NCBI GenBank assembly: GCA_965531145.1
Contig: CBESOE010000007.1
Span: 1 to 64,000 of the forward strand
DNA: 64,000 bases
Origin: JAQAZP01 sp965531145
Lineage (GTDB): Bacteria > Acidobacteriota > JAQAZP01
Direction of reading: 5' to 3'
Below are positions 18,110 through 25,777 of this stretch, piece after piece (positions within the stretch are counted from its first letter, which is position 1; every line of letters begins with the position of its first letter). A program made the position numbers and the translations under genes. Under the pieces are notes generated by a model. That model had not been told where the DNA came from and ran no database searches. It saw nothing but the letters and a program-made list of their open reading frames with translations.

Positions 18110-18910
18110 TCAGTTTCGTGAGAGGCCTTTGCCTGCTTCCTTCAGATTCGCCGAGGCCGTCAGGTCCCGGGGGCTGAAATTCCCCCTCGCCGGAACGGCA
18201 GCGGGACTGTCGCTGTGGAGCTTGAACCCCAGGATGTAGCCCATGGCGCAGGGGTGGACAGCCCCGTAGAGGAATGCCCACGCCAACTCTTCCAACGGGA
18301 CGCCGAAGCCGTGGTAACCGGTCAGGTTCTGGATGTTCCATTGCTGCAGCCAGTGGGGCCACAGGGTAAATCCAGCTTTTATCAGAATAAAATAGGCCAG
18401 CGAAAAGCTGATGGCCCCGACGGCCGAAGCGGGCCAGATGTCCTTCATGGGTTTCTTCAGCACCAGTGCGATGCCCAGCATGCCGAACAGTGCCGCCGCC
18501 ATGACCGGCATCCCCATCTGGCGAAGAACCAGCAGGCCGGCGAGAAAAGGCAGGAAGACCAGTGCATACCGTCTCATCATCGACGGCAGGTTGATGGTCC
18601 AACTGTAAGACCCCCGGAAGGGGGCATAGGCCAGGGTGCAGGCGATGATCCCCACTGAAAAAGAAAACAGAATGTCTTCCACACCGATGATGAAGGTGCT
18701 GAGCCTCACCGGATGCCAGTAGTCCGGAACAAAGAAGATTTCCAGCACCGCCGCCGGGGCGGCCAGCACTCCGCAGAGCAGGGTGGGCTTGCGATGGTTG
18801 TCGACCAGGACCAGGCAGGTGAGGGCCGCACAAAACAGCATCAGGCTGAAAAATAAATAGGGGTAAGTCTGCAGGAAATTCACAAACAGGTCTTTCGCAG
18901 AGGCAACCAC
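18110..18910 (-). CDS. Lycopene cyclase-domain integral membrane protein
   Basis: A 266-residue protein with about seven membrane helices. It contains two internally related halves, each with the W/Y...G-x-E-(D/E) signature of heterodimeric lycopene beta-cyclases (CrtYc/CrtYd, CarR). The first half has PDYWHPVRL and GVEDILF (76-82); the second has GFGVPLEELAWAF (201-213). In the known family the Pro-x-Glu-Glu motifs are needed for proton-initiated ring closure of a polyene. Fusion of both halves is normal in archaeal and some bacterial forms. The start is GTG 18910; GTG ten codons in is possible. No phytoene synthase or desaturase is nearby, so the substrate may not be lycopene. Confidence 0.65.
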   Translation of the reverse strand: MVASAKDLFVNFLQTYPYLFFSLMLFCAALTCLVLVDNHRKPTLLCGVLAAPAAVLEIFFVPDYWHPVRLSTFIIGVEDILFSFSVGIIACTLAYAPFRGSYSWTINLPSMMRRYALVFLPFLAGLLVLRQMGMPVMAAALFGMLGIALVLKKPMKDIWPASAVGAISFSLAYFILIKAGFTLWPHWLQQWNIQNLTGYHGFGVPLEELAWAFLYGAVHPCAMGYILGFKLHSDSPAAVPARGNFSPRDLTASANLKEAGKGLSRN

Positions 18911-18950
18911 CGAGGTCTATCAGGATGTGGTACCATAAAATACGTTCGCG

Positions 18951-18978
18951 CCCGCTTCCGGGGCCCCGCTTCCGGGGC
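18951..18978. repeat. tandem 14-bp duplication between divergent genes
   Basis: CCCGCTTCCGGGGC occurs twice, back to back, at 18951-18964 and 18965-18978. It lies about 40 bp upstream of the lycopene-cyclase-domain gene start and about 85 bp upstream of the deacetylase start. It may be a regulator binding site or chance slippage in GC-rich DNA. Confidence 0.6.
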
Positions 18979-19061
18979 CCGGCAAATCATTCTAGCCGAT
19001 GGGGTGACGGGGTCGCAACAAAACGCGGTTCCCGACTATCGTGCGGCTACCGAGGGAGGGA

Positions 19062-19937
19062 ATGAGCCAGATCCGTTGCCAGGCAATCGAGCCGCTGGAC
19101 GGAACGGGGCCCACAGTGCTCACCGTGGACGTGGAGGAGTGGTTCCACGTCTGCGGCGTGCCGGGTCTCGAGGGCCCTGAGCAGTGGGCTTCGCTTCCGA
19201 GCCGGGTGGACGCCGACGTGGACCGGCTGTTGGAACTCTTCCAGCGGTCCGGCGCCCGGGCCACCTTTTTCGTTCTGGGCTGGCTGGCTGAAACCCGGCC
19301 AGGCCTGGTGTCCCGCATCGCAGAGGCCGGTCACGAGATCGCCAGCCACGGCCACCTGCACCAGCCGGTGAACCTCCTGGATCCGGAGACGTTCGAGGAG
19401 GATCTCGTCCGCTCGCTGGCCGTGCTGCACACCCGGACCGGGGCGGTGGTATCGGGATACCGGGCGCCCATGTGGTCCATCGGGGTGGGAGCAACGCCCT
19501 GGGCCTTCGAGATCATGGCCCGGCACGGCATCACCAGGGATTCGAGCCTCATCCGCGCCCCGGTTATCGGGGAGCCGGGTCACCCGCGGGAGGCCTGCAA
19601 ACTTCTCCTGGACACCGGGGGCTGCCTGCGGGAATTCCCGCCGCTGGCCGGTCGGCTCTTCGGGGTGGACGGTGTCTTTCTCGGTGGGGCCTGGCCGCTG
19701 CGTCTCTTTGGTCCCCGCCGGGCGATACGGGCGGCCCGGAAACTGACCGCCCGCGGCCTGCCCGCGGTCTTTTTCCTCCACCCCTGGGAACTGGACCCCG
19801 ACCCACCGCGTTTTCCCATGCCCCGGGCCCAGCGGTTCGTCCACTATGCCGGTCTGAAACGTGGCCGGAATGTGTGGGAAACCATGCTCCGCGAACTGCC
19901 GTTCGTTTCCCTCGGTGAGGCGGCCAGATCTGCTTGA
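19062..19937 (+). CDS. Polysaccharide deacetylase, PEP-CTERM-locus (DUF3473-type) subfamily
   Basis: A 291-residue NodB-fold deacetylase. D23 in TVDVEEWFHV is the catalytic base position, HEIASHGHLHQ gives the two metal histidines, and YRAPMWSI plus FLHPWELDP complete the family motifs. The TVDVEEWFHV start and the HPWELDP segment are typical of the subfamily found beside exosortase/EpsH loci, which acts on exopolysaccharide. I chose ATG 19062, which has a GGGAGGGA ribosome site; an upstream in-frame GTG (19041) has none. It is a single gene ahead of the acyl/polyketide operon, which has its own promoter. Confidence 0.85.
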   Translation: MSQIRCQAIEPLDGTGPTVLTVDVEEWFHVCGVPGLEGPEQWASLPSRVDADVDRLLELFQRSGARATFFVLGWLAETRPGLVSRIAEAGHEIASHGHLHQPVNLLDPETFEEDLVRSLAVLHTRTGAVVSGYRAPMWSIGVGATPWAFEIMARHGITRDSSLIRAPVIGEPGHPREACKLLLDTGGCLREFPPLAGRLFGVDGVFLGGAWPLRLFGPRRAIRAARKLTARGLPAVFFLHPWELDPDPPRFPMPRAQRFVHYAGLKRGRNVWETMLRELPFVSLGEAARSA

Positions 19938-19967
19938 CCGTTAAGACCTTGTGCCATAAGGGATTTC

Positions 19968-19996
19968 TTGACACTCCGCCGGGTGGAACCTACAAT
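19968..19996 (+). promoter_or_regulatory. strong sigma-70-type promoter of the acyl/polyketide operon
   Basis: A perfect TTGACA (19968-19973), a 17-bp spacer and TACAAT (19991-19996, 5 of 6). Transcription should begin near 20003, leaving about 73 nt before the ATG at 20076. No other comparable promoter was seen within the 12 kb that follows. Confidence 0.7.
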
Positions 19997-20075
19997 GCCC
20001 GGTGGACCGAAACAGGATATCCGGGGTGTCCGGCGGGGCTCTCCCGGTGACGATTGGCAGGTCACAGGAGTGGCG

Positions 20076-20981
20076 ATGAGGGCTTTTTTTTTCCCCGGCC
20101 AGATGTCCGAACACCCGGAGATGTGGCACAACCTGAAGGGCCGGGTGCCCGGGGCCGAGATGTGGCTCCAGCGTGCTCAAACGGCCTCCGGTCTGCCGTT
20201 GGCCGATTCCCTGGGTCGGGGGAGCGCCAAAAACGTCGACGACCTCACCGCCCAGGTGGCGGTGCTGGCGGTCAACGCAGCCTATGCCGCCTACCTGCGC
20301 CTCCGTGGTGTGGAACCGGCGGCCGTGGCCGGGCACAGCCTCGGTTGCTACTCCGCCCTTGAGGCGGCCGGTGTGCTCCGCTTCGAGGATGCGGTGGGCA
20401 TCGCGGTCAAGGTGCAGCAACTGGCAGAGCACGAGCTTGCCGGGTTTGATGGGGCCATGGGCGTGCTGATCGGCCACGGGCCGGAGAAGGTTGACCATGC
20501 CTGCGCTGCCGCGGGGAACGACGAGGCCATGGTGGCCAACGTCAACACGGCGAAGCAAGTGGTGATCTCGGGGCACGCGGCGGCGGTTGATGCGGTGCTC
20601 GCGGCTCTGGCTGAAAACTCCATGCGGGCGGAACGGTTGCATACGCGGATCCCGTTTCACAGCCGCTGGATGCAGCCGGTGGTGGACCGGCTGCTGGTCG
20701 AGGTGGACCCGGCGCTGTTCAGCCAGCCGCGGCTGACGGTCTATTCGCATCTTGACGGCAGCCGTGTGGACACAGCTGCCGCGGCGCACCGGCTGATCTG
20801 CACCCAGATTGCCCGGCCGCTCTACTGGCCCCGGGCGCTGGAAGCCATGCGGGACGGTGGCTGCCGCCGTTTTGTCGAGGTGGGGCCCGGCGAGGTGCTG
20901 AGCCGCATGACCCGCTGGGTACTGCGTGACGTCGAGGTACAGACGGCGGAGAAGAACTTTGAGGATTTGCTCGGGGGCTGA
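20076..20981 (+). CDS. Malonyl-CoA:ACP transacylase-like acyltransferase (FabD fold)
   Basis: A 301-residue FabD-fold acyltransferase that should load an acyl group onto the ACP encoded next. FPGQ near the N-terminus, nucleophile S88 in GHSLGCYSAL, general base H195 in IPFHSRWMQP and VEVGPGEVLSRM near the C-terminus are all present. By hand alignment with E. coli FabD, the malonyl-binding Arg117 position (25 residues after the Ser) is Val113. That loss suggests the donor may lack a free carboxylate (acetyl- or acyl-CoA). The start is ATG 20076, with AGGAG five bases upstream; a TTG 108 bp earlier lies inside the promoter. First gene of a 13-gene operon. Confidence 0.85.
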   Translation: MRAFFFPGQMSEHPEMWHNLKGRVPGAEMWLQRAQTASGLPLADSLGRGSAKNVDDLTAQVAVLAVNAAYAAYLRLRGVEPAAVAGHSLGCYSALEAAGVLRFEDAVGIAVKVQQLAEHELAGFDGAMGVLIGHGPEKVDHACAAAGNDEAMVANVNTAKQVVISGHAAAVDAVLAALAENSMRAERLHTRIPFHSRWMQPVVDRLLVEVDPALFSQPRLTVYSHLDGSRVDTAAAAHRLICTQIARPLYWPRALEAMRDGGCRRFVEVGPGEVLSRMTRWVLRDVEVQTAEKNFEDLLGG

Positions 20982-21046
20982 ACAGCTCCCGATAACGATG
21001 TATCGTGCGCGGCCGGCGGGCCGGCCCGAGAGGAGTGGATCACACG

Positions 21047-21319
21047 ATGAGCGAGGATGACAAGTCGCTTTCCCTGAAAATGAAGAACCTGATCGTCAAC
21101 CGGCTGAAGCTGGAGATCGAACCCGAAGAGATCGAGAATGACCAGACCCTGTTCGGTGAAGGGCTGGGCCTCGATTCCATCGATGCCCTCGAACTGGTGC
21201 TTGGCCTGGAACAGGAGTTCGGGGTCAAGATCGAGGACGAGGAGGTGGGGGTCAAGGCCTTTGCCTCCATCGATGCCCTGGTCGCCTTTGTCAAGGAGAA
21301 GGGTGTTCAATCCGCATGA
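21047..21319 (+). CDS. Acyl carrier protein
   Basis: A 90-residue acidic ACP. The phosphopantetheine attachment serine is S44 in GLDSIDALEL. Helix I (LKMKNLIVNRL) and the acidic recognition helix are normal. It is preceded by an AGGAG ribosome site. It lies between an acyltransferase and a dehydratase, so it probably serves this operon rather than housekeeping fatty acid synthesis. Its stop overlaps the dehydratase ATG by 4 nt. Confidence 0.92.
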   Translation: MSEDDKSLSLKMKNLIVNRLKLEIEPEEIENDQTLFGEGLGLDSIDALELVLGLEQEFGVKIEDEEVGVKAFASIDALVAFVKEKGVQSA

Positions 21320-21798
21320 GCACAACCACCGGCGACCTGGAGATACTGGACGCTCTGCCCCACCGCAGCCCGTTCCTGATGGTCGACCGGATCGTGGAAC
21401 GCCGCGGAGGACACTCCTGCCTGGCACTGAAAAGGGTTTCTTTCGGTGATCCCTTCCTCCGCATCGGTTCCGGGGTGGTGCCGCCGGAACTGAATCCCTT
21501 TTTTCTGGTGGAGGCCATGTCGCAGACCGCGGCCCTGGCCGCCGTGGACCCGGACAACGGTTCGGCCCTGCCTGCCGGTGCGGGGCCCGGGCCTCCGCTG
21601 GTGGGCTTCCTCGCAGCCATACGGAATTTTCGGACCCTGCGGCCGGCGGTACCCGGCGATACACTGGAGATCCGGGCCGAGGTGGTGGGCCGCTTCGGCG
21701 GGCTGGTCAAGGTGGTGGGTACGGTGGAGGTGGACGGTGAGCTGATCGGTGAAGCCGAGCTGACACTCAGCGTTCCCCGAGAGGTGGAGAACGGGTGA
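21316..21798 (+). CDS. 3-hydroxyacyl-ACP dehydratase (FabZ-like hot-dog protein)
   Basis: A 160-residue hot-dog fold protein. It carries the FabZ catalytic pair: H16 in LPHRSPFLMVDR and E67 in FFLVEAMSQTAA. The reaction would be removal of water from a beta-hydroxyacyl-ACP to give a trans-2-enoyl chain. The usual PG-x-PG motif before the Glu is replaced by VVPPELNP, so it is a divergent member, nearer those of secondary acyl pathways. It has 4-nt overlaps with both the ACP and the ketosynthase genes, indicating coupled translation. Confidence 0.85.
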   Translation: MSTTTGDLEILDALPHRSPFLMVDRIVERRGGHSCLALKRVSFGDPFLRIGSGVVPPELNPFFLVEAMSQTAALAAVDPDNGSALPAGAGPGPPLVGFLAAIRNFRTLRPAVPGDTLEIRAEVVGRFGGLVKVVGTVEVDGELIGEAELTLSVPREVENG

Positions 21799-23057
21799 CC
21801 AACGAGGTGACCAACGAGAAGACGGCAGTTGCTTCCCGCCGGGTGGTGATCACCGGGTTGGGGGCGGTTTCCGCGCTGGGCCCCGATGTGCCGTCCCTGC
21901 TTGCCGGGGTTGTGGAGGGCCGCTGCGGTATCCGGCCGGTGACCCTCTTCGACACCTCACCATTTCGCACACACACCGGTGGGGAACTGCTTGGATTTGA
22001 TGCCGGGGCCCACTTCAGCCGGCGCGAACAGCGGCGGCTCTCCCGGGCCGACATGGCCGGGCTGGTGGCGGCCGCGGAAGCCCTGGGCGGCGCCCGGGCC
22101 GGCTCCGGGCCGATCTGCGATCCGGACCGGGTGGGCGTTATTCTCGGCGGCGGCGTTGGGGGGCTTTTCGACAGCGAGGCCTATTACCGCACAGTGCTGG
22201 GCCGGGGTTGGAAATCGGTGCCCGCCACCCGGGCCCTGGGACATTTCCCCTGCGCCACGGCCGACCGCATCGCCGAGCGCTGGGGCTTCGGCGGTCTGCG
22301 CACCACCGTGGTCACCGCCTGCTCGTCCAGCACGCTGGCCATCGGCCAGGCATTCGACGCCATCCGCACCGGGGCGGTGGAGATGGCGGTCACCGGCGGC
22401 AGCGATACCCTGAGCCGCCTGACCTACAGCGGGTTCAATTCCCTCCGCTCGGTGGACCCCGATGTCTGCCGGCCCTTCGACGCCGGCCGCAAGGGACTCT
22501 CCCTGGGCGAGGGGGCGGCCATCCTGGTCCTCGAGCCGCTGGACGTGGCCCTGGATCGCGGTGCCCCGATCCACGGGGAGGTGCTGGGCTGTGGCATGTC
22601 CTCGGACGCCCACCACATGACCGCACCGCACCCGCAGGGGGAGGGGGCAGCCCTGGCCATGGAGCGGGCCATCAGCCAGGCCGGGCTGGTTCCCGGGCAG
22701 GTGGACTACATCAATGCCCACGGCACCGGGACCCCGCACAACGACCTCGCCGAAACCAGGGCGATCCACCGCACCTTCGGCGAGAATGGGAAATCGATCC
22801 CGGTGAGCTCCACCAAGTCGATGCTGGGCCACTGTCTCGGTTCCGCCGGCGCCATGGAGGCCCTGGTCACCATCCTCGCCCTGCGGGACCGGTTCATTCC
22901 GCCCACGGCCAACCTGGAGCAGCCCGACCCGGAGTGCGACCTGGCCCATGTGCCACTGGTCAGCCGGCCGGGGACTCCCGAGGTGGGGATATCCAACTCC
23001 TTTGCTTTTGGCGGCAACAACGGCTGTCTGGTCCTGAGGAGATACCATGAGCTCTGA
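21795..23057 (+). CDS. Beta-ketoacyl-ACP synthase II-like condensing enzyme (KS-alpha)
   Basis: A 420-residue thiolase-fold ketosynthase that should condense acyl and extender units on ACP. The full FabF triad is present: nucleophile C176 (VTACSSST), H309 (NAHGTGTP) and H346 (MLGHCLGSAG), with the Lys in SSTKS. The GNNG-type tail FAFGGNNGCLV is intact. It overlaps the next gene, a dead paralogue, by 11 nt. A KS followed by an inactive KS is the layout of type II polyketide and aryl-polyene systems, in which the two form a heterodimer that sets chain length. Confidence 0.92.
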   Translation: MTNEVTNEKTAVASRRVVITGLGAVSALGPDVPSLLAGVVEGRCGIRPVTLFDTSPFRTHTGGELLGFDAGAHFSRREQRRLSRADMAGLVAAAEALGGARAGSGPICDPDRVGVILGGGVGGLFDSEAYYRTVLGRGWKSVPATRALGHFPCATADRIAERWGFGGLRTTVVTACSSSTLAIGQAFDAIRTGAVEMAVTGGSDTLSRLTYSGFNSLRSVDPDVCRPFDAGRKGLSLGEGAAILVLEPLDVALDRGAPIHGEVLGCGMSSDAHHMTAPHPQGEGAALAMERAISQAGLVPGQVDYINAHGTGTPHNDLAETRAIHRTFGENGKSIPVSSTKSMLGHCLGSAGAMEALVTILALRDRFIPPTANLEQPDPECDLAHVPLVSRPGTPEVGISNSFAFGGNNGCLVLRRYHEL

Positions 23058-24300
23058 GACCCGGCCGGCCGAAACTGGAGTGGTGGTTACCGGCATGTCC
23101 GCCGTGTCGCCCATGGGAACCGGCAGTGAGCCGCTGCTCCGGGGGCTCTGGTCGGGGGAAAACGCCTGGCGTCCGGTCCCGGAGGGGCCCCTGGCGGGGC
23201 AGCGGGCCCGGCTGGCGGCCCTGGTCCAGGACTTCGAACCACGGGCGCACATCCCGGTGATGAAACTGCGCCGGATGGACAACTGCACCCGGTTCTCGGT
23301 GGTGGCCGCCCAGCTGGCTTTCGAGCACGCCGGCCTGGCGGAGGAGGACCTCTCCTCCTGCGGGGTCGTCTTCGGCACCGGCACCGCCGGCTCCACCTCG
23401 GTGGCCGAGTATCTTCAGGGACTGCTGGTGGACTCGGCGGAGGGGCAGTTCCCCATGCTCTTTCCCAACACCGTGCCCAATGCACCGGCCGGCCAGGTGG
23501 CCATCCGTTTCGGCATCCGCGGGCCCAACGCCACGGTGAGTCAGCGGGAGAGTTCCGGCCTGCACGCCCTGGCCCGGGCCGCGGAGTTCATCCGTCTCGG
23601 CCGATGCCACTGCGTGCTGGTGGCCGGGGTGGACGAGTATTCCACCGAGTTGCTGGCCTTCTACGACCGGATGGGCTTTCTCTCCCCGGGCCGCTCCGGA
23701 GGTGAGGAGTCCTGCCGGCCCTTTTCCGCACGCCGCAACGGCTGGATGGTGGGGGAGGGGGCCTATGCCCTGGTGCTGGAATCGGCCGATCACGCCCACC
23801 GGCGTGGTGCGCCGCTGCTGGGCCGCCTCCTCGGCACCGGTTGGAGCGGCAGCACCTGCTCCACCTACCGCTGGCCCGAGGAGCACGACGCCTATGTCCG
23901 CTGCATGGGGGGGGCGCTCCGCAGCAGCGGCCTGGACGCCGGTGCGCTGGGGGCGGTGATGGCGTCGGCCAACGGCAACCAGGTGCTGGACCGGATGGAG
24001 GCCCTGGCCCTGGGCGAACTGTTCGCTGACGGCGGCGGTATGCCGCCGGTCACCGCGGTGAAATCAATACTTGGCGAGTCGGGAGCCTGCGGTGTGGCCC
24101 AGGCCCTGGCGGCGCTGGGTGTGCTGGAGCGGGGCACGGTGCCCCCCACCACCGGCGGCGAGGCCGGTGACGCCGGCGGCCCGCAGGTGAACCTGGTGAC
24201 CGGTGAGGCGCTGCACCCGCCACGGGCTCCCGAAGCGGTGCTGGTGAACAGTTTCGCGTCCGGCGGCAGCAATGTCAGTATGGTGATCGCCCGCGGGTGA
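23047..24300 (+). CDS. Inactive ketosynthase partner (chain-length-factor-like KS-beta)
   Basis: A 417-residue ketosynthase-fold protein. It keeps the fold motifs (GPNATVSQ, WMVGEGAYALVLE, VNSFASGGSNVSMV), but all three catalytic residues are replaced: Glu168 stands where Cys should be (SQRESSGLH), Asn309 for the first His (SANGNQ) and Glu344 for the second (ILGESGA). Such a protein cannot carry out normal condensation. By analogy with KS-beta/CLF it probably dimerises with the upstream KS and shapes the product tunnel. GAGGAGA upstream of the ATG is a good ribosome site. C-to-Glu differs from the usual C-to-Gln of actinobacterial CLFs. Confidence 0.82.
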   Translation: MSSETRPAETGVVVTGMSAVSPMGTGSEPLLRGLWSGENAWRPVPEGPLAGQRARLAALVQDFEPRAHIPVMKLRRMDNCTRFSVVAAQLAFEHAGLAEEDLSSCGVVFGTGTAGSTSVAEYLQGLLVDSAEGQFPMLFPNTVPNAPAGQVAIRFGIRGPNATVSQRESSGLHALARAAEFIRLGRCHCVLVAGVDEYSTELLAFYDRMGFLSPGRSGGEESCRPFSARRNGWMVGEGAYALVLESADHAHRRGAPLLGRLLGTGWSGSTCSTYRWPEEHDAYVRCMGGALRSSGLDAGALGAVMASANGNQVLDRMEALALGELFADGGGMPPVTAVKSILGESGACGVAQALAALGVLERGTVPPTTGGEAGDAGGPQVNLVTGEALHPPRAPEAVLVNSFASGGSNVSMVIARG

Positions 24301-24331
24301 ATGGCCGCACCGGCGGCGGCGGAGGAGAGCG

Positions 24332-24814
24332 GTGGGAACCGAGAACAGCCCCCTGGGACGGCGCAACGCGGATGGCTGGTGGGAACTGAGGCTCCGTGTC
24401 CGCTTCTCCGAGGTCGATTCTTACGGGGTGGTCTGGCACGGTCGCTACCTCGCCTGGTTCGAGGAGGCGCGCAACGACCTGGCCCGCGGCTACGGGTTTA
24501 CCCCGTCGGTGCTGGCCCGGAGCGGATACCAGCTGCCGGTGCGGGATGTTTCCCTGACCTTCAAATCACCGGCCGGCCTCGACGACGAGGTGCTGGTGGG
24601 CATTCTCTTCCATCCCACGGAAACCGCACTGATCGAGTTTGAATACCGGGTGGTGGATGCGGAATCCGGGCGGCTGATGGTCACCGGTAAGACCCGGCAG
24701 GTGGTCACGCGGGTTGATCACGAATTGTTGCTGACCTACCCCCGGCCGATCCGGGAGGCCCTGGACCGTCTCAGGCAGGACCAGTCCGCATCGGGGGGCA
24801 ACCATGAGCGGTGA
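24332..24814 (+). CDS. Acyl-CoA/ACP thioesterase (4-hydroxybenzoyl-CoA thioesterase/YbgC family)
   Basis: A 160-residue hot-dog thioesterase. The family signature RFSEVDSYGVVWHGRYLAWF is complete, with the catalytic carboxylate at D29; the following LTFKSPAGLDDEVLV fits strand 3 of the fold. It probably releases the acyl chain made by the operon or edits misprimed ACP. GTG start with GGAGGAGA ribosome site 31 bp after the KS-beta stop. It overlaps the methyltransferase start by 11 nt. Confidence 0.85.
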   Translation: MGTENSPLGRRNADGWWELRLRVRFSEVDSYGVVWHGRYLAWFEEARNDLARGYGFTPSVLARSGYQLPVRDVSLTFKSPAGLDDEVLVGILFHPTETALIEFEYRVVDAESGRLMVTGKTRQVVTRVDHELLLTYPRPIREALDRLRQDQSASGGNHER

Positions 24815-25763
24815 ACGGAACGGCGATGCAGACCGTGCCCGCGTCCGCCCGGTCTGTCCCTCCTGCCGCAATTCCCTGGCGGCGGAGAGTGACGGGCCTT
24901 CCACCTGTTCGTCCTGCGGCGCCGTCTATTCCCGCATCCCCTCCGGCCATCTGCGGCTTCTGCCCGGGGATGCCGGTGGCTTTCGGGACTGGTGGCTCGA
25001 CGATGAGCAGAAACGGGCCCGGTTCATGGGCCAGTATGTTGAACGCGAGGAAGCGGGGGAGCGGCGGCTGGCCCGGGAGTTCCTGCTCCCCCTGACCCGG
25101 CAGCTGGCCGGCCAGGGGCCGCTGCGGCGGGTGCTCTCCGTGGGCTGCGGTTCCGGTGAGGATCTGGAACTGCTGCGTGGAGCCGGCCTGGACACCTGCG
25201 GTGTGGACAGCGGCGGGCGCACCCTGCGCTGGGGGGACAAGGAACGTTCTCCGGACCGTTACTTCATGGCCGACGCGCTGCAGCTGCCGTTCACCGACGG
25301 CGAATTTGACCTGGCCTATTCCCTCGGGGTCATCGAGCACGTGGGCACGGTGGGGGACAGCCTGGAACTGGCCGCGGATGCCGGTGAACTGCGCCGGCGG
25401 TTTGCCGCTTCGGTGGCCCGGGTGGTTCGGCCCGGGGGCTGGATCTTCATCAGTTGCCCCAATCGCACCTTTCCCTTTGACTTCGCCCACGGCGCCGGAC
25501 GTTTCGGGTTCCGCTTTCACGGTCCCGGAGACTTCCTCCTTTCCTACGGTGACGTGAAGCGGCTGTTCATCGACCATGCGGGCTGCCAGTCGATCCGGCC
25601 GCTCTCCATGAAGGGCTATCTCGACCTGGCCCAGGCCGCTGCCGGCGGGGGGATGCTGATGCGGATGGCCGCGCCGCTCTTCGGCCTTTACTTGCATGCA
25701 TTGCCGCGGCCTCTTTATACTTCTCCGCTATACCCGGCTGTATTGGCCCTTATCAAACGCTGA
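24804..25763 (+). CDS. SAM-dependent methyltransferase with N-terminal zinc-ribbon (Trm112-like)
   Basis: A 319-residue protein. Residues 18-40 hold two CxxC knuckles (CPSC and CSSC) typical of Trm112-like zinc ribbons. A class I Rossmann methyltransferase follows: SAM-binding VLSVGCGSGEDLELL (about 110-124), the acidic residue in GVDSGG, motif IV YSLGVIEHVG, and VVRPGGWIFISCPN. The C-terminus is hydrophobic (about 270-319) and may touch membrane. Target unknown; its place in the operon suggests methylation of the acyl product or an attached sugar. Confidence 0.8.
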   Translation: MSGERNGDADRARVRPVCPSCRNSLAAESDGPSTCSSCGAVYSRIPSGHLRLLPGDAGGFRDWWLDDEQKRARFMGQYVEREEAGERRLAREFLLPLTRQLAGQGPLRRVLSVGCGSGEDLELLRGAGLDTCGVDSGGRTLRWGDKERSPDRYFMADALQLPFTDGEFDLAYSLGVIEHVGTVGDSLELAADAGELRRRFAASVARVVRPGGWIFISCPNRTFPFDFAHGAGRFGFRFHGPGDFLLSYGDVKRLFIDHAGCQSIRPLSMKGYLDLAQAAAGGGMLMRMAAPLFGLYLHALPRPLYTSPLYPAVLALIKR

Positions 25764-25777
25764 ACAGCGGAGCGACG

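Noticed and set aside
24301..24331. Possible ATG start at 24301 for another gene between KS-beta and the thioesterase
   Set aside because: It is out of frame with the thioesterase, and the frame it opens is not protein-like; GTG 24332 has the better GGAGGAGA site.
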